Below are positions 46,526 through 54,365 of a stretch of DNA of 64,000 bases, in pieces; position 1 is the stretch's first letter; every line of letters starts with the position of its first letter. A model generated the notes under the pieces. That model was given only the letters and a program-made list of their open reading frames with translations, was not told the DNA's origin and did not search any database. Position numbers and translations under genes: made by a program. The DNA comes from Alkaliphilus peptidifermentans DSM 18978 (GTDB taxonomy: Bacteria > Bacillota > Clostridia > Peptostreptococcales > Natronincolaceae): contig NZ_FMUS01000007.1 in assembly GCF_900101495.1 (NCBI RefSeq), forward strand, positions 62,001-126,000, read 5' to 3'.

Positions 46526-46618
46526 ATGTCATTCGGTATACACCGGGTTATGGTTCTGTCAACACTCAGGTGGATCATCAACCTCTTGAACTTTTTCTTT
46601 ATTTTTGATTTAATATAA
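46526..46618 (+). other. Unassigned segment with foreign-looking composition
   Basis: A higher-GC stretch (about 46530-46600) lies between the dUTPase and LtaS-like genes. Frame 46526-46618 could encode 30 aa but has no ribosome site. Another frame ends with TPGYGSVNTQVDHQPLELF before a TGA and could be the tail of a lost gene. Neither reading is convincing. Confidence 0.25.
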
Positions 46619-46632
46619 GTAAAAATAATGAT

Positions 46633-48660
46633 ATGTATCAGAAAGTGTGTGTGTATATGAAACCAGTGAAAATATTTAAATCTTTTATAAAGCGCTTAGA
46701 TCAACCCTCACTATATTTGGTACTATTACTAGCTTTCACCTTAACTTTAGTCGTAGAAAGTTTGAACCGCAGAGTGTTTTTGGGGGGCTTATTTTATATG
46801 ACTCAAAACCCTTTTATGTTCTTCACCAACTTTTTGATTATATTATGTACGTTATCTGTCGCCTTGCTCTTTAAGCGTAGAAATTTCTTTTTTGTGCTGA
46901 TTAGCGTCATATGGATAGGCCTTGGTATTGCCAACTGGGTTGTCTTGAGTATTCGGATCACCCCTTTAAACGGACCAGATTTTGCTATTTTAAAGTCTGC
47001 CATCACCATGATTTTTATGTACTTCAGTCTTTTTCAGATTGTTTTAATCCTACTGGCTTTTTTAGCAGCTTTTTTCGCTATTGGCATGGCATGGAAAAAA
47101 CTGCCCAAAAGGCAGGTTGCCCTTGCACAACATAGCTTAGTTTTTACTCTGATTCTAAGCACATTAATCGTAGCCAATTCCTTTGCGGTTAATTCAGAGT
47201 CCTATAACGAGAGTTTCAGTAACCTGATTGAAGCTTATGATGATTATGGATTCGCCTACTGCTTCTCAGCCAGCTTGATTGATCGAGGCATTAAAGAACC
47301 AGAAGATTACAACGTCTTGACCATTCAAAGCATAAAAGATGATTTGGATACACTAACCGCTTTAACACCTAGCCTGCGTCCTAATATCATCATGGTTCAA
47401 TTAGAATGTTTTTTTGATGTCCACCAAGTAATTGACTGGTCATTTTCAGAAAATCCCATTCCAAATTTCACGCAACTAAAGGCGAACTTTCCCCATGGCT
47501 ACCTAACCGTCCCCACTGTAGGTGCCGGAACAGCCAATACAGAATTTGAAATTTTAACAGGTATGAACCTGGCTTATTTTGGCGCCGGAGAGTACCCCTA
47601 TAAAACCATTCTAAAAACACATACCACGGAGTCGCTGCCTTACAATTTAGAACCTTACGGTTATTATAGTCATGTCATCCATAACAACACCAGCACTTTT
47701 TATGACCGCCATCTTATCTATGGCAACCTGGGATTTGACAGTTTTAATGGCATCGAATATATGCACGATATTACCTATACCCCCGTCGGTTGGGCACGAG
47801 ATGCGGTATTAACAAAAGAAATCTTTAAAGCATTAAAAGCAACGCCAGACAGGGATTTTGTTTTTACCATATCCGTCCAAGCCCACGGAAAGTATCTGGA
47901 TATTTCAACTGACGACCCCACCTTCATCACTCTTGATGGCTTAGAGGATGATAGTCTTCAAATCCCATACACTTATTATTTGCATCAACTCTATGAAACC
48001 GATGCCTTTATCGGCGATTTGATTGCTGCTTTATCAGATTTTGAGGAACCGACCATTGCTGTCTTCTACGGCGACCATTTGCCCAGCATCCCATTTGCAG
48101 ATGCAGAGTTGAAGCATGGCAACCGTTTCCAGACTGAATATGTCATTTGGAGCAATTATGGTTTGCAGGGTGACAACCAGGACCTTGATGCTTATCAACT
48201 CAGCGCACAAGTATTGTCCTATGCCGGTATCAACAACGGTTATTTGACCAAACTGCATCAAAACTATGCCCATCAATGGGATTATCAAGAGCGTCTAGTC
48301 GCCTTACAATACGATATGCTATATGGCAACTATTATCTTTACGGCGGCGAACCGGGTTATGCACCCAAGTCACTAACCCTTGGCATTCTCCCTATCACCA
48401 TTGACACTATAGTGTTAGAACCTACCGGTATGACCGTCAAAGGTACCCAGTTCACAACCTTTAGTAGCATTCGCATCAACAATCGGCCAGTGGATACGGT
48501 TTTTGTGGATGCCAACACTTTATGGACAGAACTACCGGATTTAGAGGTCGGCGATACCGTCCATGTGGCTCAAATCACCCTGACAAAAGATGTTTTAAGC
48601 CAAACGAAAGACTATGTCATTGAAGCCATCGATCCGGATCTTCTCTTTAATAACCAATAA
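46633..48660 (+). CDS. LtaS-like membrane sulfatase/phosphoglycerol transferase
   Basis: 675 aa. Five N-terminal membrane helices (residues about 20-190) precede an extracellular sulfatase-fold domain with NIIMVQLECFFD, the likely catalytic Thr region GAGTANTEFE, SVQAHGKY and YGDHLPS. This is the layout of lipoteichoic acid synthases, which polymerise glycerol phosphate from phosphatidylglycerol. The last 80 residues look like an IPT/TIG-type beta domain, which is unusual for LtaS. The start is uncertain: ATG at 46633 or 46657, neither with a good ribosome site. Codon use is clearly richer in G and C than in all neighbours, which suggests horizontal transfer. Confidence 0.85.
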   Translation: MYQKVCVYMKPVKIFKSFIKRLDQPSLYLVLLLAFTLTLVVESLNRRVFLGGLFYMTQNPFMFFTNFLIILCTLSVALLFKRRNFFFVLISVIWIGLGIANWVVLSIRITPLNGPDFAILKSAITMIFMYFSLFQIVLILLAFLAAFFAIGMAWKKLPKRQVALAQHSLVFTLILSTLIVANSFAVNSESYNESFSNLIEAYDDYGFAYCFSASLIDRGIKEPEDYNVLTIQSIKDDLDTLTALTPSLRPNIIMVQLECFFDVHQVIDWSFSENPIPNFTQLKANFPHGYLTVPTVGAGTANTEFEILTGMNLAYFGAGEYPYKTILKTHTTESLPYNLEPYGYYSHVIHNNTSTFYDRHLIYGNLGFDSFNGIEYMHDITYTPVGWARDAVLTKEIFKALKATPDRDFVFTISVQAHGKYLDISTDDPTFITLDGLEDDSLQIPYTYYLHQLYETDAFIGDLIAALSDFEEPTIAVFYGDHLPSIPFADAELKHGNRFQTEYVIWSNYGLQGDNQDLDAYQLSAQVLSYAGINNGYLTKLHQNYAHQWDYQERLVALQYDMLYGNYYLYGGEPGYAPKSLTLGILPITIDTIVLEPTGMTVKGTQFTTFSSIRINNRPVDTVFVDANTLWTELPDLEVGDTVHVAQITLTKDVLSQTKDYVIEAIDPDLLFNNQ

Positions 48661-48717
48661 GAAGGATGGACTTGTAGGCTTACTGTCTTAACGTGGTTAT
48701 GAGAAAAAATATTCAAA

Positions 48718-48774
48718 ATAAAACCTGTAATTCTGCAGAAGTATTAGTTGCAGTAATTACAGGTTTTATTTTAC
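48718..48774. terminator. Bidirectional terminator after the LtaS-like gene
   Basis: AAAACCTGTAATT pairs with AATTACAGGTTTT, with an inner CTGCA/TGCAG stem. T-rich flanks lie on the plus side (ATTTTA) and the minus side (ATTTTGAA). Confidence 0.88.
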
Positions 48775-48802
48775 TCATATTTAATTGAATATATTTTTAT
48801 AT

Positions 48803-50170
48803 TTAGCTAACTGCCTTCTCCAGTATAACCTTCTCCTGCCATGTACCCTTTAGGTATATTAGGTATCCTACAATGCATATAAAAAAGTTGCTTAAAAGCA
48901 TTGCATACCAAACTGAATCGGAGCCCCATCCGGTTAAGTATCTAAATAATATAATCATGGGTATTCTAAGACCCCATAGTCTACCCATCTCCAATGCCAT
49001 GCCGTAGCCTGTATGACCTGAACCTTGAAAGGTACCTATTAGTATTTGAAAAATTCCCATCAAAGGAAGTCCTATGCAAATCAATCGAAGATATCGAATT
49101 CCTTGGTTTAATACCTCGGGATCATCCTTAACAAAAATTCCAACAACTGATCTAGATGCCATTAAAAGAACTATGCTTCCAGCCACCATAAAGAGGGTAG
49201 ATAGGTATACACTGGTTTTAAACGCCAATTTAGCTCTGTCATTTTTGCCAGCACCTAAATTTTGACCAATTATGGTGGCTATAGAGCTGCCTATTCCCAT
49301 TGCTGGCATCAATACCAATGAGTTAATTCTGTTTCCTATTGTAAAGGCTGCTAAAGTTGCTGTCCCATAAGAGATAACAAAGGCATTTAAAATTATAAAG
49401 CCAAAGGCAGCAGCGGATTGCCCAATAGAAGCAGGCATACCGACCTTTAGTATTTTAAATAGCAAATCCTTCTTTAGCTTTAGATTTTTTCTATTTAGAT
49501 GTATAGGTTGCTTATTTGAAAATAAAGTATATATTGCATAAATGGCAAAAATGCCCCTTGATATTATAGTTGCAAAGGCAGCACCCTTTATCCCTAAACC
49601 AAATGTGAAAATAAATATAGGATCTAAAACAATGTTCAATAAAACACCACAGACATTTAATACCATAGGGGTATAGGTGTCCCCTTGACCCTGCTTAATA
49701 GAGTTATAAACAAAAAACAGAAAAACAATAGGCATGTCAAGAAACATAATACTTAAGTACTGGGAGCTAAGACTCAATACCTCCGGCTCTCCCTTTACAA
49801 TACCGACTAAATAGGGAGTAGCAAAATAACCTATAGCACCTAGTGCAGTTGACAGGATTAGTGAAAAAGTGAATATTTGACCAGCCACCATTTTGGCACT
49901 TGAATTATCATCATTTCCCACATGCTGAGAAATTAAGGCTGTTCCAGCTACATTCATACCCATCCCTATAGAAATAATTAAAAATATGAAGGGAAAAACT
50001 AGTCCCATTGCAGCAACCTCATTAGACCCCAGCTTACTTACCCAAAAAGTATCAGCGAGATTATATAGGGTTTGGATAAAATTATTAAACATTATAGGAG
50101 TAGCTAAAGTCAAAATTACCTTTGGCATACTACCATTAAGAATAAAATGCCTCTTACCACTGTAGTCCAT
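48803..50170 (-). CDS. MATE-family efflux transporter (second copy)
   Basis: 455 aa with twelve predicted membrane segments. Typical motifs are LATPIMFNNFIQTLYNLADTFWV, GTALISQHVG and SIATIIGQNLGAG. The sequence is distant from the 42.3-43.7 kb MATE protein, so it is a separate subfamily rather than a recent duplicate. GGAGGCACT precedes the ATG. It is the last gene of the minus-strand block, separated from the FMN-binding lipoprotein gene by a terminator, so it has its own promoter. Substrate unknown. Confidence 0.92.
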   Translation of the reverse strand: MDYSGKRHFILNGSMPKVILTLATPIMFNNFIQTLYNLADTFWVSKLGSNEVAAMGLVFPFIFLIISIGMGMNVAGTALISQHVGNDDNSSAKMVAGQIFTFSLILSTALGAIGYFATPYLVGIVKGEPEVLSLSSQYLSIMFLDMPIVFLFFVYNSIKQGQGDTYTPMVLNVCGVLLNIVLDPIFIFTFGLGIKGAAFATIISRGIFAIYAIYTLFSNKQPIHLNRKNLKLKKDLLFKILKVGMPASIGQSAAAFGFIILNAFVISYGTATLAAFTIGNRINSLVLMPAMGIGSSIATIIGQNLGAGKNDRAKLAFKTSVYLSTLFMVAGSIVLLMASRSVVGIFVKDDPEVLNQGIRYLRLICIGLPLMGIFQILIGTFQGSGHTGYGMALEMGRLWGLRIPMIILFRYLTGWGSDSVWYAMLLSNFFICIVGYLIYLKGTWQEKVILEKAVS

Positions 50171-50230
50171 AGTGCCTCCTCATATATTTAGAATGTCTAA
50201 ATATATTATACCATTTCCAATAAATAATGC

Positions 50231-50264
50231 AAAATAAAAAGAGAACCCTTTTGGATTCTCTTCT
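50231..50264 (-). terminator. Terminator of the FMN-binding lipoprotein gene
   Basis: On the minus strand AAGAGAATCC pairs with GGGTTCTCTT (one mismatch), then TTTTTATTTTG. Confidence 0.82.
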
Positions 50265-50281
50265 TGAAGTATGTGATTAAA

Positions 50282-51034
50282 TTATCTTGCAGCCTTTCCT
50301 AATGCACGTTCAACTGCTTGTTGCCATTGTGTACTTGAACCAGTTGCACCAGTAAAGATTTCAACTTCATCACCATTGGCTTCAACAAATCTTTCTGCCA
50401 TTTCAGTTACAGCCTCATGGAAAGGCTCGTATGGATATTCTTCCCCTTTGAAAACTTCTTTTTTAGTGTCTGCTTCAAAGGTTGATGCCTTTAACTCTAC
50501 AGAAACGATTTTGTCATTTTCAATTGTTACCCAAGCAACTCCACGACCCTTTTCACCTACATCAGATGATCCAAGGAAAGTACCATCAAAGTAAGTAGCT
50601 TCACTGTCAGATTCAGTCTTTGCCATCTCTAAAGCTCTTTCTAAAGCTTGAATCCACTTAGTACTAGAGCTAGTAGCACCAGTAAAGATCTCTACGTCAG
50701 TTCCATTAGCTTCAATGAATTTTGCTGGCATAGCTTCCTTTGCTTCATGATACGCTTCATAAGCATAAGACTCAGGCTTTTCATCACCAAAACCGTTATA
50801 TTCAAATAATTCGATTTCAGTAATTTCATCGTTTACGATAGTAACAGTTACAGCACCATAACCTTTATCAGTAGCATCAGATACAGCTGTATAGGTACCA
50901 TCATTGTATAGGTTAGAATCAGTATCCTCAGAAGCAGCCGGTGGTGTTACACTTGGCTCGGCATCGTTAGATGAACAAGCAATCATCCCAGCAGCAAGTA
51001 TGCCAATAAGTAAAAACAGTAAAACTTTTTTCAT
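50282..51034 (-). CDS. Lipoprotein with two covalent-FMN-binding domains (PplA-like)
   Basis: 250 aa. The signal peptide ends in a lipobox AGMIAC with Cys20. Two similar FMN_bind domains follow (residues about 40-135 and 145-248), with flavinylation motifs FTGATSSSTKW and FTGATGSSTQW, where the Thr carries FMN through a phosphoester bond made by ApbE. This layout matches PplA, the surface flavoprotein of extracellular electron transfer in Listeria. No apbE, NDH2-type or quinone genes are in the window, so a role in extracellular electron transfer is inference. TGGGAGGATTTATACT precedes the ATG. Confidence 0.9.
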   Translation of the reverse strand: MKKVLLFLLIGILAAGMIACSSNDAEPSVTPPAASEDTDSNLYNDGTYTAVSDATDKGYGAVTVTIVNDEITEIELFEYNGFGDEKPESYAYEAYHEAKEAMPAKFIEANGTDVEIFTGATSSSTKWIQALERALEMAKTESDSEATYFDGTFLGSSDVGEKGRGVAWVTIENDKIVSVELKASTFEADTKKEVFKGEEYPYEPFHEAVTEMAERFVEANGDEVEIFTGATGSSTQWQQAVERALGKAAR

Positions 51035-51264
51035 AGTATAAATCCTCCCATAAGAATAATTTTGTTGTCATAATAATTATACATTAATAATTAATATAGA
51101 TAAAGTATTAACGAGAAAAAAATAATTAAGATTTTGTTACAATGTGATATTTAAAGGGATTTAGTAGGACATGTAATATTAGGGATAGAAAACATTATAT
51201 TATTAGAGGATTAAAACCATAGAGTTTGTTTATTAACAGGCAATATTTATAGAAAGTTCTGAAT

Positions 51265-51314
51265 AAAAATAAAGATCAAAAAGCTTTATTCAGCTAATTG
51301 ATCTTTATTTTTCA
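51265..51314. terminator. Bidirectional terminator between the 68-aa protein and the FMN lipoprotein genes
   Basis: AAAAATAAAGATCAA pairs with TTGATCTTTATTTTT (15 bp) over an 18-base loop. On the minus strand it ends the unit 53568-51322. Confidence 0.88.
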
Positions 51315-51321
51315 AACTTTA

Positions 51322-51528
51322 TTAGTTATCTAGCTCGTAGGTAAAGGGGTATACATCTTCCGGAGATTTTTTAAGCTTATTGGCAAAATGGTCAGGATCT
51401 ATTTCTTCAACTACCCCTCTATCACTTTGAATTTTAACATTCCAAACTTCTTTTCCCTTCTCAATTAAGAGCTCTGCTGGATACGTGGTTCCATCTGCTA
51501 GTTTAATCTTTCCTTGTTTCCATGGCAT
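51322..51528 (-). CDS. Small protein of unknown function (68 aa)
   Basis: 68 aa beginning MPWKQGKIKLADGTTYPAE and ending FTYELDN. It is compact and mostly beta-like at the N-terminus (GKIKLADGTTYPAELLIEKG), then charged. It has no cysteines, signal peptide or membrane segment. GAAGGGAGTGATTTAA precedes the ATG. It follows the molybdopterin oxidoreductase gene by 84 bp on the same strand and precedes a terminator, so the two may be co-transcribed. I recognise no family. Confidence 0.7.
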   Translation of the reverse strand: MPWKQGKIKLADGTTYPAELLIEKGKEVWNVKIQSDRGVVEEIDPDHFANKLKKSPEDVYPFTYELDN

Positions 51529-51612
51529 TTAAATCACTCCCTTCAATTATATTTTTAACAAAAACAATTTAAAATATAATTTGAATAATAAGGAAGCTTA
51601 TATTACATGGTA

Positions 51613-53568
51613 TTAATAACTTTTAATTTTACAAAAGCAGTGGTTATAAGCAGCCTGATTTCCAATATCAGAAAGAAGCATACCTGTAAGTCTATTGATT
51701 CCTTCGTTTTTTAACCACCAGCCTTCATATAAAACAAGAAGGTCCTTCAAAATACCATCATCACATTCTACAATTGCACTAATACTTCCATTAATAGATT
51801 CAATAGTTATCTTATCACCTGTAGCTAAATTGTAGTTTTTTATTGTGGCGGTATTGCAATAGACTATTGGTAAAGAGCCTTCGATTTCATCCATAAAATG
51901 CTGGGAATGAAGTGAGTTTTTGGGGTGCAATGTAATAAGCTGAAGTGGATAATTTAAATCCCTTTCAATATTTGAATCTATTACATCCTTAGGTAATATG
52001 AACTCAAACTTCTTGGAGGGTGTTGAAAATTGCTTATTTTTCCAGGGAACATCATTGCCTGTCAGTTTATAAAAATTACCCTTCATAGTATTCAAGTCAA
52101 GTCCGCTATTTTTTAATAATGGCTCAAGAGATTTAGTTAAGTAATCAGCCTCATTACCATAATTAAGTAAATAGCTGTTTAAGTTCATATGAATAGCCAA
52201 ATCCTTAAATATTTGAAACTCATGCTTTACCCCCTTGGAGGGAGAAACAGCCTGTTGTGTATAATAGAAATAGTCGTGCCACATGGAGGAGCTAAGGAAA
52301 TCCTCCTCTTCAAACTGATGGGTGCAGGGTAGTATATAGTCTGAAAGGGCAGCGGTATCGGTCATAAAATGATCAATTGTAACCTTTAAGGGTATACTCA
52401 TAAAGGCTTTTATGGTGTTTCCTGTGTCGGGCAATTGTATTACTGGGTTACCCTTTGTGACAAAAATACCTTTAATAGTATTGGGTGATTTTTCTAAAAC
52501 AAAATCTGCAAACAGCGGTTTCTTTATGGTTATTCCTTTTTCCTTTGGAGTATTTAAAGCATATTTCCAATTAATCCATTGACTTAAATATTGGTTTGCA
52601 TAGCTTACTCCACCGCCGTCAACTCCAATATTGCCAGTTAAGGCCGCTAGAGCATCAATATATCTAATGTTTTTACCACCATTTTTATATCGCTGAAGGC
52701 CATACCCTAAAATAATTGAAGAAGGCTTCGAGAGGGCATACATTCTAGTAAGCTTTATTATTTCTTCCAGAGTTAATCCAGAAGATTCAACCAAATCCTC
52801 CATTTTAATATTTAAGAGATGGTCTTTAAAGTCTGTATAATTATTGCTATATCTAAGTAAAAATTCATCATCAACCCAGTTGCTTTCAATAATTATTTTT
52901 GCCATAGCTAAGGCTAGGTATCCATCGCCTTCAGGCTTAACCTGATAAAAATCTGTAGCTAAAGCAAAGGTTTTGGTTTTTATTGGGTCAATTAAGATTA
53001 GATTAGCACCCTGTGCCTTGGCCTCCTTTAGAAAGGGAACTAGGTGAAGATTTGTATCTGCAGGATTTCTACCCCAAATTATTATAGTTTTTGAGTTTAA
53101 ATGATCCTCTGGAGAATGACTTAAAGCCTTCCCGAAGTCCAGCTTCTGAGCAGCTATACCTGCACCCCAGCATAGGCTTCCTTCAGTTTGAATTACTGAG
53201 CCCAGGCTATTGAAGAAGGCAGTAACTATATTTTTCAACAGACCGCAGTGTCCAGACTCTGTATAATGAAGAAGTGATGATGGTCCGTAAATATTAAGAA
53301 TCTCAGTTAATTTATCACCAATCTCACCAATAGCATCCTTCCACCCAATCTCCACCCATTGATTATTGATCTTCTTTAATGGGGATGTTATTCTTTTGGG
53401 GCTGTTGAGTCTTTCAACATGCTTATAACCCTTAGAACAAAGAAAACCCCTAGTTATAGGGTGACTTTTATCGCCTTCAATTTTGACGATTTCATTATTA
53501 TTCACGGTTAATTCAATGCTACAGACATCCCAACAATCCAGTGGACAAGCTGTTTTTATTTGCTTCAT
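51613..53568 (-). CDS. Molybdopterin (bis-MGD) oxidoreductase, DMSO-reductase superfamily
   Basis: 651 aa. The N-terminal [4Fe-4S] site is ACPLDCWDVC with a fourth Cys in GFLCSKGYKH. Later motifs include GSLCWGAGIA, IIWGRNPADTN, LILIDPIKT and the C-terminal dinucleotide-binding domain (LQLITLHPKNSLHSQ, ATGDKITIES). No Tat or Sec signal is visible, so it is probably cytoplasmic. It resembles the catalytic subunits of poorly characterised formate-dehydrogenase-like or polysulfide-reductase-like enzymes. No electron-transfer subunit is adjacent, so neither substrate nor partner can be assigned. A Cys at about residue 140 is near the usual metal-ligand position. Confidence 0.85.
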   Translation of the reverse strand: MKQIKTACPLDCWDVCSIELTVNNNEIVKIEGDKSHPITRGFLCSKGYKHVERLNSPKRITSPLKKINNQWVEIGWKDAIGEIGDKLTEILNIYGPSSLLHYTESGHCGLLKNIVTAFFNSLGSVIQTEGSLCWGAGIAAQKLDFGKALSHSPEDHLNSKTIIIWGRNPADTNLHLVPFLKEAKAQGANLILIDPIKTKTFALATDFYQVKPEGDGYLALAMAKIIIESNWVDDEFLLRYSNNYTDFKDHLLNIKMEDLVESSGLTLEEIIKLTRMYALSKPSSIILGYGLQRYKNGGKNIRYIDALAALTGNIGVDGGGVSYANQYLSQWINWKYALNTPKEKGITIKKPLFADFVLEKSPNTIKGIFVTKGNPVIQLPDTGNTIKAFMSIPLKVTIDHFMTDTAALSDYILPCTHQFEEEDFLSSSMWHDYFYYTQQAVSPSKGVKHEFQIFKDLAIHMNLNSYLLNYGNEADYLTKSLEPLLKNSGLDLNTMKGNFYKLTGNDVPWKNKQFSTPSKKFEFILPKDVIDSNIERDLNYPLQLITLHPKNSLHSQHFMDEIEGSLPIVYCNTATIKNYNLATGDKITIESINGSISAIVECDDGILKDLLVLYEGWWLKNEGINRLTGMLLSDIGNQAAYNHCFCKIKSY

Positions 53569-53745
53569 TTAGGCCTCCCCCTTTTTAAAATACTCATTAG
53601 AATATACCCTAATTTTTCTTATCAATAGTTTAACATATAAATTACCTATAAAGAAGTAAAACAGCAACATAAAAAAGTGGTTTTTAAATATGGATAGAGG
53701 GTAATATACTGATTAGAGAATAATAAATGAAGGGAGAAAAATAGA

Positions 53746-54255
53746 ATGGATAAAAGAAAATCGGTTGTTACAATGAAGGGAAACCCAGTAACACTGTTGG
53801 GAAAAGAAATGATGGTTGGAGATATTGCTCCTAATTTTACTGCTGTAACTAAAGACCTAAAGGAATTTACCTTAAAGGATATGGAGGGTAAGATAAAACT
53901 AATTAGTGTGGTTCCATCTATTGATACAGGTGTATGTGATTTACAGACAATGACCTTCAATGAGGAAGCCGAAAAGCTAAATAATACTGTCGTTGTTACC
54001 ATCAGTATGGATTTACCCTTCGCTTTGAATAGATATTGTGCTGCTAAGGGACTAGAAAATGCTATTACCCTGTCAGATCATAGAGAAGCTTCCTTTGGAT
54101 TAGCATATGGTTTTTTAATTGAAGAACTAAGATTACTGGCAAGGGGTGTTATTGTGCTGGATCAAAACAACAAAGTTATATATGTAGAGTATGTAAATGA
54201 AATATCCCAACAACCTAATTATGATAAAGCACTTGAGACAGTTAAACAACTGTAA
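53746..54255 (+). CDS. tpx: Thiol peroxidase (Tpx, atypical 2-Cys peroxiredoxin)
   Basis: A 169-aa cytoplasmic peroxidase. The peroxidatic Cys is in SIDTGVCDLQT and the resolving Cys in NRYCAAKG, the spacing expected for Tpx. The N-terminal GNPVTLLGKEMMVGDIAPNF and FGLAYG are also family features. It reduces alkyl hydroperoxides with thioredoxin. AAGGGAGAAAAATAGA precedes the ATG. Both active positions are cysteine. It fits the oxidative-stress set with msrA and superoxide reductase. Confidence 0.95.
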   Translation: MDKRKSVVTMKGNPVTLLGKEMMVGDIAPNFTAVTKDLKEFTLKDMEGKIKLISVVPSIDTGVCDLQTMTFNEEAEKLNNTVVVTISMDLPFALNRYCAAKGLENAITLSDHREASFGLAYGFLIEELRLLARGVIVLDQNNKVIYVEYVNEISQQPNYDKALETVKQL

Positions 54256-54365
54256 TATTTTATAGTTTGACAAGCCACTACATTATAGAGATAATTGAGG
54301 TAATAAGAGAATATTATGAAAATATTATGAAGGTATCTTAAACAAAAAATAATGGAGTGGGAATA

